A stretch of DNA of 26,606 nucleotides, from positions 1-26,606 of the forward strand of contig CAKPZU010000016.1 of assembly GCA_934215405.1 (NCBI GenBank), in the 5' to 3' direction. The position numbers and the translations under genes are program-made. Of the stretch, positions 1-7,482 are shown piece after piece (position 1 is the first letter of the stretch; each line of letters begins with the position of its first letter). The notes under the pieces were generated by a model. It saw only the letters and a program-made list of their open reading frames with translations, ran no database searches and was not told the origin of the DNA. The DNA is from an uncultured Bacilli bacterium (lineage in GTDB: Bacteria; Bacillota_I; Bacilli_A; RFN20; CAG-631).

Positions 1-2
1 AA

Positions 3-86
3 TACTTATTAAAAACTATGAATTTCTATGGGGAACCCCATTACTCCTCACCCCATAGAATTCCGGAGAACCACAAAAGTAAATAA
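3..86 (+). CDS. 3' end of an unidentified plus-strand gene (partial)
   Basis: Frame 3 is open from the left edge and ends in TAA at 84-86, giving about 27 residues that include NFYGEPHYSSPHRI. A strong plus-strand intrinsic terminator starts 12 bases after the stop, which is the main reason to believe a coding end lies here. The segment is too short to assign a family, and a second frame is open for only part of it. An imperfect inverted repeat (20-63) lies inside the coding segment and adds doubt about whether this is protein or structured RNA. Confidence 0.45.
   Translation, partial: YLLKTMNFYGEPHYSSPHRIPENHKSK
20..63. repeat. Imperfect inverted repeat
   Basis: GAATTTCTATGGGG (20-33) pairs with CCCCATAGAATTC (51-63) over 13 base pairs with one bulged T, leaving a 17-base loop. 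It could be an RNA hairpin near the end of the transcript that stops at the terminator at 99-127, or the trace of a mobile-element end. No second copy is visible in the window. Confidence 0.5.
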
Positions 87-98
87 AATTACATTATC

Positions 99-127
99 GG
101 AAGGGTATGACAACTCTTCCTTTTTTT
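99..127 (+). terminator. Intrinsic terminator of the gene running in from the left
   Basis: GGAAGGGT (99-106) pairs with ACTCTTCC (113-120) over 8 positions, one of them a G-T wobble, around a 6-base loop. Seven T residues follow at 121-127. On the minus strand there is no T-run after the hairpin, so it serves the plus strand only. Confidence 0.8.
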
Positions 128-173
128 GAATTTTTAGTACAATTTGATCGTATAGAAAATTTCAAAAATCTTG

Positions 174-1502
174 TTAAAAAAACATAATCATATAAATTGG
201 TAAATAGATAATGTTATCTTTTTTAAAGATTTTGCGTTCGTTAGATAATACATATCCCTTTTTAACATTATAATCTTTGTTACTTAAAAATTTATTTATT
301 GCACTATGAATTCGATAATCTTTACCAGATTTGATTTCAAGTGGAACAACTGAAAGATTGTTATAATCATCAATTAAAAAATCAACTTCGCCATTTGCTT
401 TATTGTCATAATAAAACAAGTTGTATCCGTGTGCTTTCAATTCACTGGCAACAACAGATTCATAAACAGTTCCTAAATTGATACTTCTTTCATCACTAAG
501 AACTGCTTTGATATTGTTTTTGTATAAAATGTTGGTTAAAATTTCAACATCATTAAGATATAGCTTTAATAAATTTTTACCACTAGACTCAATAAGTGGG
601 AATACTGGTGTAGATAATGCTTTGACTTCTAATGCAATACCTGAATAGATTAGATAATCAAAATCATCTTGATAACTTGAAAATCTTTTTCCTTTAACAT
701 TTTCGATATCTTGAATTACAATTCTTTTCTTTTTGTTTTCTAAACTAGAAGGAATTAAATCATAAATACGTTTAATCTTTAATTTGTGCTCTTTGTCATA
801 TTTGCTAGCATCATCACCATAATAATCATAAATATCTGATTGAATTTTACGAACTTCAACAATATTTTTTTTATTAATAAAGTTATTTATGGCATCTGGT
901 AATCCACCAATTAGTAAATACTTTTTGAATAAATCTAAAACTTTGTTATGTGTACTTTCTTCTAAGCTTTCAAGATTTTCAAACTTTATTTTTAATGAGT
1001 TAATTGCATAGTCGTTAAAGCCATTAGCAAGTAAAAATTCTTCAAAATCTAGTGGGAACATATAAACAACATCAATGCTTCCAATAGGAATAGAAGGCGT
1101 TTTTACTAATGCTACATCAAGTATAGAGCTACTGCAAATATAAGTAAATCTATCATCTTGCTTTAGAAATTTTAGCATAGTTAAAAATTGTGGATATTGT
1201 TGAATCTTATCAATAAAAATAAGTGTATTATCCTTATCCTTCATTTTATCACCAGCAATCATACTTAATTGAAAATAGAAATCTTCTTTATTGTTAACGT
1301 TTTCAAACAATTTATCTTTAAGAGAATCTTCAACAAAGTTAATTTCGATATAGTTTGTAAACTTATCTTTTAATAGTTTACTTCCAACATATCTAATAAT
1401 GTATGATTTACCGATTTGCCTAGCTCCATTGATAATCATAATTTTATTAGATCCATTTTGTAAATAATTTACAATGCTTTTTTAAATTTTTCTATGCAAC
1501 AT
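174..1502 (-). pseudogene. DUF4143-type AAA+ ATPase, broken by an early in-frame stop
   Basis: The family has an N-terminal AAA+ ATPase and a C-terminal DUF4143/PD-(D/E)XK-like region; its role is poorly defined. Walker A GARQIGKS sits just after the first in-frame ATG at 1439, which leaves no room for the usual N-terminal helix. Upstream in the same frame is ATG TTG CAT AGA AAA ATT TAA (1502 down to 1482), reading MLHRKI-stop and then KSIVNYLQNGSNKIM straight into Walker A. This matches the family's usual start of a basic-aromatic stretch and a helix, and AAGGGG lies upstream of that ATG. The intact gene would be 442 codons with a stop at codon 7. Walker B reads LIFIDKIQ where the family has DE, and the following sensor reads CSSSILD rather than CSGSLLG, so decay is broader than one base. 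The C-terminal half keeps GEVDFLID and PLEIKSGKDY. Restart at the internal ATG (1439) is possible but has only a weak ribosome site. Confidence 0.8.
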
Positions 1503-1534
1503 AATAGTCTTAATTCCCCTTTTACTGAATATAT

Positions 1535-1585
1535 AATACACTTTTCCTATAAATATAAGTACTTAAAAATACACTTTTCCTATAA
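1535..1585 (-). repeat. Two exact 18-bp direct repeats upstream of the ATPase gene
   Basis: On the minus strand TTATAGGAAAAGTGTATT occurs twice, at 1535-1552 and 1568-1585, with starts 33 bases apart (about three helical turns). They lie 30-85 bases upstream of the original ATG at 1502, in the promoter region. The spacing suggests binding by a dimeric or repeated regulator, possibly the ATPase itself; that is inference. Confidence 0.7.
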
Positions 1586-1602
1586 TTAAAGATTTTTTTG
1601 AT

Positions 1603-1653
1603 AAAAAAAGAGGATGAAAACCTATTTTATACAGATTTCTAAACATCCTCTTT
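1603..1653 (-). terminator. Intrinsic terminator of the uridine kinase/polyphosphate operon
   Basis: Read on the minus strand, AAAGAGGATG (1653-1644) pairs perfectly with CATCCTCTTT (1616-1607). The 27-base loop can form a short inner stem (AAATC with GGTTT). A run of T follows (A residues at 1603-1609 on the plus strand). The hairpin begins inside the stop codon of the DUF4956 gene. Confidence 0.85.
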
Positions 1654-2320
1654 ATAATTCACTATTTTCACTTAAATTATCTTCAAGTGATATTTCAAGA
1701 TTTCCATTTAAGCAACGTAAATCATCAATAAACAATTTCATTTCATTAGCATTTTTTAATGTGACATTATATGATAATTTATACATGCTTCCTAGATTTG
1801 TTGTTTTAGCTTTAACTAATTCATATTTTGTAGTGTATTTACTAAACACTTCATTAAAAGCCTCCATATAATTTAGATTTTCAGGTACAACAATCCTTAA
1901 ATTTTTCATTTTATCATTTTTATTAAAAATATTAACTGATTGTAATAAAAGCATAACAAGGCCTATAGCTAATGAAAAGATTACACCATAGGCAATATAG
2001 CCCATTCCAAAGGCTAAGCCTGCAGCTAATGTTACAAAGATTATACATATTTCTTTAGCAGTACCTGGTGCTGATCTAAATCTAATTAAGCTAAATGCTC
2101 CAGCTACAGCTATACCTGCGCCTATATTACCATTTACTAAAGCTATAACAATTGTAACAACTGCTGGTAATATAGCAATTGTAGTTAAAAAGTCTTTATT
2201 AGCTTTGTTTTTAAAGTTGTATAAAAAAGCTAATATAATTCCATCAATCAATGAAACTAATACACAAATAAATATAGGTAAAACTGATACACTATCACTT
2301 TTAAAAATAGAATCAAACAT
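1652..2320 (-). CDS. DUF4956 family membrane protein
   Basis: This 222-residue protein has about four hydrophobic segments (roughly residues 12-32, 43-62, 64-80 and 93-128) followed by a soluble C-terminal domain of about 90 residues. The family signature is the loop between segments, GAFSLIRFRSAPGTAKEI, together with the glycine-rich stretch GNIGAGIAVAG. DUF4956 proteins are known mainly as partners of VTC-domain polyphosphate polymerases, with which they are usually adjacent. The gene overlaps the polymerase gene by 8 bases, which fits a membrane partner or anchor for the synthesis complex. The start is supported by AAAGGAG 10 bases upstream. The exact biochemical role of the family is not known to me. 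Confidence 0.9.
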   Translation of the reverse strand: MFDSIFKSDSVSVLPIFICVLVSLIDGIILAFLYNFKNKANKDFLTTIAILPAVVTIVIALVNGNIGAGIAVAGAFSLIRFRSAPGTAKEICIIFVTLAAGLAFGMGYIAYGVIFSLAIGLVMLLLQSVNIFNKNDKMKNLRIVVPENLNYMEAFNEVFSKYTTKYELVKAKTTNLGSMYKLSYNVTLKNANEMKLFIDDLRCLNGNLEISLEDNLSENSEL

Positions 2321-3014
2321 GGTTTAAATACTCCTTTACATAGACATTTTTATACTTTGAAAAAGAACAAGGATATATTTTATTTTCATTTAAAATATTA
2401 CTTAGCCATAAAGGCATAGCTACACCAGTTTTAATTTCCATTAAATAATATTTACTATTATCAAATAATGGTTTACCAACTAAGTCATTTTTTAATGAAA
2501 AATCAGAAGTTCTATATCTTATGTTATTATCAAAGGTAATTCTTAAATCACTATTTAAATCAAAATAGGCCATTCTATCATATAATAGCAATACTTTTGG
2601 CTTTAAGCTTCCATAAAGCTTTTTAAAGTAATCAATCTCTTTAGCAATTTGACTATCATTATATTTTGCATTTGCATTAGCTAAATAAGTGATTGCTTCA
2701 TCTTCGCTTAAGGAAATTCTTCTTTTAAAAACAACGTCATTATATTTTTTCTTTAGTTCTAAAAATACTTTGTTATCAATATTTTTATTGTAGCATCGTA
2801 AACGTAATTTTTCTTTGTAGGATTTTGCATCTATAGAATCTCTTATGATTTTAAAATTATCTGTATCATAATATAGACTTTGAATAGTTGATTTTCCATG
2901 TATATCGCTAAGTAAATATGAGGTAATAACGTTAATTATTTTCTCATATTGGCTTAAAGATAGCATATATTTTACTTCATATCTTTTAAAAACAAAGATA
3001 TCATTAGTTTTCAT
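2313..3014 (-). CDS. VTC-domain polyphosphate polymerase
   Basis: The 233-residue protein is a single VTC domain of the triphosphate-tunnel fold, which makes inorganic polyphosphate from nucleotide triphosphate on the cytoplasmic side of the membrane. Visible tunnel motifs in order are FKRYEVKYML (start of the fold), IQSLYYDT, KLRLRCY, FLELKKKYNDVVFKRR (basic beta-strands lining the tunnel), LLYDRMAYF, and the C-terminal LMEIKTGVAMPLWL. Length and order fit bacterial stand-alone VTC proteins. The start ATG overlaps the end of the uridine kinase gene by 11 bases, and AAGGAT lies 10 bases upstream. It stops in TGA and overlaps the DUF4956 gene, so the two are translationally coupled. No SPX domain is present, as usual in bacteria. 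Confidence 0.9.
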   Translation of the reverse strand: MKTNDIFVFKRYEVKYMLSLSQYEKIINVITSYLLSDIHGKSTIQSLYYDTDNFKIIRDSIDAKSYKEKLRLRCYNKNIDNKVFLELKKKYNDVVFKRRISLSEDEAITYLANANAKYNDSQIAKEIDYFKKLYGSLKPKVLLLYDRMAYFDLNSDLRITFDNNIRYRTSDFSLKNDLVGKPLFDNSKYYLMEIKTGVAMPLWLSNILNENKIYPCSFSKYKNVYVKEYLNHV

Positions 3015-3627
3015 TATTTAATATATCCTTAAGCTTAGCTACTAAAAAATCAACAGCCACATCATGCTTATTATCATTAGGAATAATAATATCTGCATAA
3101 CGAGATGAAGGATTAACATATTTATTAAACATTGGCTTAACTGTTGTTAAATATTGATGAATAACATTATCAACAGTTCTACCTCTTTCATCTAAATCCC
3201 TTTTTAAGCGTCGAATAAAACGTACATCCTCATCACATTTTACAAATATTTTGACATCTGAGCAATCTCTAATTGCTTTTTCCTCTAATACTAAAATTCC
3301 TTCAAGAATAATTACTTTTGTAGGTTTTACAGTAATAGTTTCTTTTTTTCTATTATGTAAAACGAAGTCATAAACAGGTTTATCAATACTTTCACCATTC
3401 ATTAATTTGTGTAAATGATTTACAAATAAATCATTATCTAAAGAAGCTGGATGGTCATAATTTGTTTGATATCTTTCTTCCATTGATAGATTACTTTGAT
3501 CCTTATAATAATCATCATGGCAAATAACTGTAATATCGACAGATTTTAGCTTTTCTACGATTTCTTGAACAACGGTTGATTTACCTGAAGCACTTCCTCC
3601 AGCAATGGCAATGATTAATGGTTTCAT
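3004..3627 (-). CDS. udk: Uridine kinase
   Basis: It phosphorylates uridine and cytidine to UMP and CMP in pyrimidine salvage, in the cytoplasm. The protein starts MKPLIIAIAGGSASGKST with the P-loop at residues 10-18. It keeps the family motifs HDDYY, NYDHPASLD, KPVYDFVLHNR, VIILEGIL and RRLKRDLDERGR. From the ATG at 3627 it is 207 residues, the usual length of Udk. The reading frame is open further upstream, but that extension would overlap the helicase gene and matches nothing. GAAAGGAAA about 10 bases before 3627 decides the start. It lies 40 bases after the helicase gene and overlaps the polyphosphate polymerase gene, so it is cotranscribed with both. Confidence 0.96.
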   Translation of the reverse strand: MKPLIIAIAGGSASGKSTVVQEIVEKLKSVDITVICHDDYYKDQSNLSMEERYQTNYDHPASLDNDLFVNHLHKLMNGESIDKPVYDFVLHNRKKETITVKPTKVIILEGILVLEEKAIRDCSDVKIFVKCDEDVRFIRRLKRDLDERGRTVDNVIHQYLTTVKPMFNKYVNPSSRYADIIIPNDNKHDVAVDFLVAKLKDILNNEN

Positions 3628-3667
3628 AATGTTTATTTCCTTTCTAGCTAAATAATAGCATATAAAA

Positions 3668-6600
3668 CTAAATTTTAATATTAAATAATGAAAGTAATTC
3701 TTCGTTTGAAAGCTTTGAAAGAATATTTCCTTCATCACCAACAACCTTTTCAAATAAATCCTTTTTCTTATTTTGTAATTCAAGAATTTTTTCTTCGATT
3801 GAATCTTTAGTTATCATCTTAATTATTTGAACATTATTCTTTTGACCAATTCTATGGACTCTATCAGAGGCTTGATTTTCTGATGAGAAATTCCACCATG
3901 GATCATAGTGAATAACAGTATCTGCACCAACAAGATTTAATCCAGTCCCACCTGCCTTTAAAGAAATTAAGAACACCTTTATTTCCTCATTATTATTAAA
4001 TTCTTCAACTAATCTAAATCTTTCTTCGCTTGGAGTAGTACCAGTTAACTTAAAGTGAGCAATTTCATTTTTTGTTAATTCTTCATCCAGTAAATCAAGC
4101 ATTGATGTAAACTGAGAGAATATTAATAATCTATGATTAGCATTAATAGCATCATACACAATATCAGTTGTTAAGTTCATCTTAGCAGATTCACCTTCAT
4201 AGTTTTTAGCATAAAGCTTTGGATGACAGCAAATTTGTCTTAAGCGGGTTAGCATAGAGAAAATATACATTTTGTTATCAGCACCAGATTGTAAAATCTT
4301 ATCACGTGCTTGAAGTAAGGTAGCATTGTAAATATTTTCTTGCTCTTCAAGCATTGGTGCATAAATAACCTGTTCAAACTTAGCAGGTAATTCACGTAAT
4401 ACGTCTGCTTTAGTACGTCTTAGAATAAATGGTGATATTTGTTGGTTTAGCTTTTCAAGAATACTTGTATTTTGATTCTTTACAATTTCAATTTCGTAAT
4501 CATATTTAAAGTTTTCATATGATTTTAAATATCCAGGAAGGCAAAAATCAAATATAGACCACAAATCAGCTAGTGAATTTTCAATTGGCGTACCAGTTAT
4601 TGCAAATCTACTAACACTTTTTATTTCTTTTACTGCTTCAGCATTTTTTGTTTGATAATTTTTGATTGCTTGAGCTTCATCAACAATTAGAAAATGGAAG
4701 GCTAATTTTTTATATAATTCTAAATCACGCTTTAAATAATCATATGATGTGATTATTGTTTGTCCACCTTGAATTGAGCTTATTAGCTTTTCACGAGTTA
4801 AAGCATTTCCAGTAATTAGTAAAACATTAAGTGATGGTGTCCATTTTTTAAATTCATTAAACCAGTTATATGTTAATGAGGCTGGAGCTACAATCATATT
4901 TGGATTTTTAGTTCTACAAGACTTTAATAAAGTAATTATTTCAAGTGTTTTACCAAGCCCCATATCATCGGCTAGTATTCCACTTAAACGATAATAAGCT
5001 AAATTAAATAGCCATCTATCGCCCTCTTTTTGATAATCACGAAGTATTTTATATAATTCTTTATCAATTGGATAATTGATTTGCTTATAATTTCTTAAAT
5101 CATGTAAGAATTTTAAAGCTTCCTGAGGTAGTTCTTTTTGATCAAATAGTGATTCAAGCTGTAGTATTTTAAACATTGGAACTTGAATAGTACTCTTAAT
5201 ATTTTCTTTTTCAATATGAGTAGCATCTAAAACATCTTCTAAATCCTGGAAGAATTTTTCTTGAATATTTAATATTGTACCATCCTTTAATAAATGATAT
5301 TTTTTATTAGCTTTGATAGAATTTAAAATATCTTGAAGCTCATTAACATTGAAAAATGATTCATTGAATATTAGCTCTAGCCAGTTATTGTTATATTTAA
5401 TTCCAACAGGTGATCCACTAGTTTTAATAGGCTTTAGATGCTTAATAGTATCACTAATATAAACTGTTGAAATTTCCTTTAAAACATCAAGCTCTGATAA
5501 TAAAAACTCCAATGTTTCATCCATTGTTTCTAAAAAATATTCATTTTTATTAGTTGATTTAATAAAGTTAAAATATTGAAGCTGTTCAGTAAAGTTTTCT
5601 TCCATAGCAGTATTTGGATAAATGCCATTATTAATTGCTTCATCTCTATTTAATCCTTCGTACATAAAGTCATATTTTAATACTAAATGGCTATCAACAA
5701 TATCTAAATAGCAGTTTGTTTCTAATACAGAGCAATTGTTATTCTTTTCAAATTCTTCTTTATTTATGATTGTTACTAAATCCTTTATCTTTGGATAAAT
5801 ATATGTAAAGAATTCATTATATAGCTTTGTATTAAATTCAATAGGCCTTATATATAAAGTGTTTATTAAAGGAATTAAATCACTTGGTAATGAATTATCA
5901 ATACAATAAAGCTTACCATTTTGCATTACAAAATGGTTTCTACCAATTGAAAACATCTTTAGATTTTTTCTATCCTTAATAGATAATGTATCATTTTCAA
6001 AAATTAGTTCAATAGTTGGCGTTCCACTTGAATATATAAGATTAAAGTGAGCTTCGTCAAAAACAAATTCAATTTCTTGATCTAAATATAAATCTAGAAT
6101 TTTCTTAAAAACAATTTTAGGAATTTTGCATTTTCTTTTGCCATCAAAATAGCCCTTTGAATCAACAGAATAAAAGTTTAAATAATCTGATAAATCTTCT
6201 AGAATGGTTCTACTTCTTGCATCGAATGCTGAAGTAGTATGCATAAATTCTAAGTCTTTTCCATACTTAAAATAATAGTTATTTGATATGTTATCATATA
6301 ATTCAGGAATATTTTTAACAAAATATTTTTTATTATCTCTACCAATTTTAAATTCAATACCTGTTTCATATTTATATGAATAGAAAATTGGCGATAAAGT
6401 AATATTTAAGGTTACATTCTTTTTATAGTATTGAAGAAGTGAGGTTAAAACGTCTGTGCCTTTTTTATTAGTTAATTCATTGATTTGTAGTAAAAAGGCT
6501 AAAATATGTTTACAATATCCAGGATAAGTTAAATAATAGTCACATTTACAAGTGGCCTTAACAACCTTTCCATCCTTATCAATAATAGCGCTAACTGGAT

Positions 6601-6769
6601 ATGATTTGTTTGATTTTCCAGTTACTACACCCTCATATACATCTTGGTCTAATTCATTTCTATGGCATGATAAAGTAACCTTTTTACTTGAAAAAAGGTC
6701 ATATGCTTTTGAATATGTTAAACCATCTATGGCATTTCGTACAATCTCTTTAGCGTCTAGTTTGTTCAT
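3668..6769 (-). CDS. SNF2-family helicase with N-terminal SWIM zinc finger
   Basis: This 1033-residue protein is a Swi2/Snf2-type double-stranded DNA translocase, probably acting on nucleoid proteins or RNA polymerase. Residues 74-88 form a SWIM zinc finger (CxC then CxH: C74, C76, C86, H88). A long middle region (about 100-560) resembles the SNF2-associated domain of bacterial members. The ATPase core follows, with Walker A DDMGLGKT (601-608), DEAQ box (697-700), TGTPIEN, RRTKADVLRELP, and in the second RecA lobe SLKAGGTGLNL and the arginine-finger motif DRVHRIGQ (about 969-976). The start has GGGGTGA 5 bases upstream of ATG. It is the first gene of the operon that continues into uridine kinase. 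Its specific target cannot be told from sequence. Confidence 0.94.
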   Translation of the reverse strand: MNKLDAKEIVRNAIDGLTYSKAYDLFSSKKVTLSCHRNELDQDVYEGVVTGKSNKSYPVSAIIDKDGKVVKATCKCDYYLTYPGYCKHILAFLLQINELTNKKGTDVLTSLLQYYKKNVTLNITLSPIFYSYKYETGIEFKIGRDNKKYFVKNIPELYDNISNNYYFKYGKDLEFMHTTSAFDARSRTILEDLSDYLNFYSVDSKGYFDGKRKCKIPKIVFKKILDLYLDQEIEFVFDEAHFNLIYSSGTPTIELIFENDTLSIKDRKNLKMFSIGRNHFVMQNGKLYCIDNSLPSDLIPLINTLYIRPIEFNTKLYNEFFTYIYPKIKDLVTIINKEEFEKNNNCSVLETNCYLDIVDSHLVLKYDFMYEGLNRDEAINNGIYPNTAMEENFTEQLQYFNFIKSTNKNEYFLETMDETLEFLLSELDVLKEISTVYISDTIKHLKPIKTSGSPVGIKYNNNWLELIFNESFFNVNELQDILNSIKANKKYHLLKDGTILNIQEKFFQDLEDVLDATHIEKENIKSTIQVPMFKILQLESLFDQKELPQEALKFLHDLRNYKQINYPIDKELYKILRDYQKEGDRWLFNLAYYRLSGILADDMGLGKTLEIITLLKSCRTKNPNMIVAPASLTYNWFNEFKKWTPSLNVLLITGNALTREKLISSIQGGQTIITSYDYLKRDLELYKKLAFHFLIVDEAQAIKNYQTKNAEAVKEIKSVSRFAITGTPIENSLADLWSIFDFCLPGYLKSYENFKYDYEIEIVKNQNTSILEKLNQQISPFILRRTKADVLRELPAKFEQVIYAPMLEEQENIYNATLLQARDKILQSGADNKMYIFSMLTRLRQICCHPKLYAKNYEGESAKMNLTTDIVYDAINANHRLLIFSQFTSMLDLLDEELTKNEIAHFKLTGTTPSEERFRLVEEFNNNEEIKVFLISLKAGGTGLNLVGADTVIHYDPWWNFSSENQASDRVHRIGQKNNVQIIKMITKDSIEEKILELQNKKKDLFEKVVGDEGNILSKLSNEELLSLFNIKI

Positions 6770-6799
6770 AAATTCACCCCAACAATTACACTATTTTTA

Positions 6800-6848
6800 A
6801 TTATAACATATTTTTTTAAAAAATGAGGTGATTTTATAAATAAAATCA
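6800..6848 (-). promoter_or_regulatory. Putative promoter and operator upstream of the helicase operon
   Basis: On the minus strand TATAAT (6805-6800) lies 31 bases upstream of the helicase ATG. No good -35 is visible at the usual distance. A perfect inverted repeat, TGATTTTAT-AA-ATAAAATCA, occupies 6829-6848, just where a -35 region or upstream operator would sit. The rest of 6770-6888 is AT-rich with no coding potential that I can see. A weak hairpin (AATAAA-TTTG-TTTATT, 6885-6870) followed by T residues could end the DUF3791 transcript. Confidence 0.4.
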
Positions 6849-6888
6849 TATTATTAAGAAAAAAATTATAATAAACAAATTTATTAAG

Positions 6889-7098
6889 CTATTGTGATTT
6901 TTGGCAAGATTTTATATATACATCTATATCGTTTACAATGTATTTAGAACCAGTTGTATGTAATACTTCATAAAATGATCTAATATAGTCAAATACTGCA
7001 TATTTATTAAATAAATCAACAACCTCTTTGCCAGTTAAATGTTTACTGTTTTTATATTCTTCAATATAAAGAATAATAAATGGTAGCTCTTTACTTAT
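6889..7098 (-). CDS. DUF3791 small protein with ATA at the start position
   Basis: The 69-residue product matches the DUF3791 family as I know it: E-E-Y-K, then HLTGKEVVDLFNKY, FDYIRSFYEVLHTTG, and SKYIVNDIDVYIKS at the C-terminus. Length fits the family. The start position holds ATA (7098-7096), not ATG, yet an excellent ribosome site, AGAGGAAGG, sits 8 bases upstream and the next residues SKELP fit the family's usual start. No in-frame ATG, GTG or TTG precedes the conserved part. Either ATG has mutated to ATA or ATA is used. It overlaps the preceding broken gene by 8 bases. DUF3791 genes are often found with a DUF3990 gene, and none is seen here. Function unknown; probably decaying. Confidence 0.7.
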   Translation of the reverse strand: MSKELPFIILYIEEYKNSKHLTGKEVVDLFNKYAVFDYIRSFYEVLHTTGSKYIVNDIDVYIKSCQKSQ

Positions 7099-7328
7099 AA
7101 GAAAGTCCTTCCTCTGGAAAAATAACTTCTCCAGTTTCTTCTTCCTTCCACATTGAATAAATAGTTAATGGACTAAAATGCCATGTTTTAGTTCTTTCAT
7201 CAGCTAATGCTCGATATACCTTTGAACTATAAAATAAATTAATAGCTTCTTGTTCAGTGATTTTTTCTTCTCACAATTGTTTGGAAAATTATTGCTATAC
7301 TTAATATAGTACTAAATTGTTCATCCAT
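7091..7328 (-). pseudogene. Small companion gene of DUF3791, broken by a +1 frameshift
   Basis: The start is ATG at 7328 with AAAGAGG 8 bases upstream. The first frame gives MDEQFSTILSIAIIFQTIVRRKNH and then TGA at 7254-7256. The next frame continues without a gap as ITEQEAINLFYSSKVYRALADE, then KTWHFSPLTIYSMWKEEE and GEVIFPEEGLSYK, ending TAA at 7093-7091. The break lies in a run of six A on the coding strand (T at 7261-7266). Removing one A restores a single 78-residue protein reading RRKITEQEA. I recognise the C-terminal pattern from small uncharacterised proteins encoded next to DUF3791/DUF3990 genes. It could be a true mutation, an assembly error in the homopolymer, or less likely programmed frameshifting. 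Confidence 0.72.
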
Positions 7329-7379
7329 ATTACTATACCTCTTTTGCTTCTATAAATTTTAATGATTTAGATATATTTA

Positions 7380-7385
7380 ATTATA
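7380..7385 (-). promoter_or_regulatory. Possible -10 box of the small-gene pair
   Basis: TATAAT on the minus strand, 51 bases upstream of the ATG at 7328. The -35 position holds only TTTAAA. Between this and the terminator at 7438-7470 I see nothing else. Confidence 0.3.
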
Positions 7386-7437
7386 TCTTATAAAACTATT
7401 TTTTTAAACATATTGTAAGGTAATTTGCGATTTTTTT

Positions 7438-7470
7438 AACAAAAAAAAGAAGATGACCATGCATCTTCTT
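7438..7470 (-). terminator. Intrinsic terminator of the glycan locus
   Basis: On the minus strand AAGAAGATG (7470-7462) pairs perfectly with CATCTTCTT (7455-7447) around a 6-base loop, followed by a run of T. It starts 13 bases after the stop codon of the last large gene and separates the locus from the small broken genes. Confidence 0.88.
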
Positions 7471-7482
7471 AATTGTAAAAGC

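Noticed and set aside
1614..1871. Plus-strand 85-codon open frame opposite the DUF4956 gene
   Set aside because: It overlaps the terminator and lies antisense to a well-supported gene; no ribosome site or similarity.
3628..3783. N-terminal extension of uridine kinase by 52 codons
   Set aside because: It overlaps the helicase gene, has no family similarity, and the ATG at 3627 has the ribosome site and gives the normal 207-residue protein.
7254..7256. Reading TGA as tryptophan (code 4) to explain the interrupted small gene
   Set aside because: TGA ends the binding-protein gene in a classic ATGA overlap, and reading through the TGA at 7254 does not restore the family frame; only a frameshift does.
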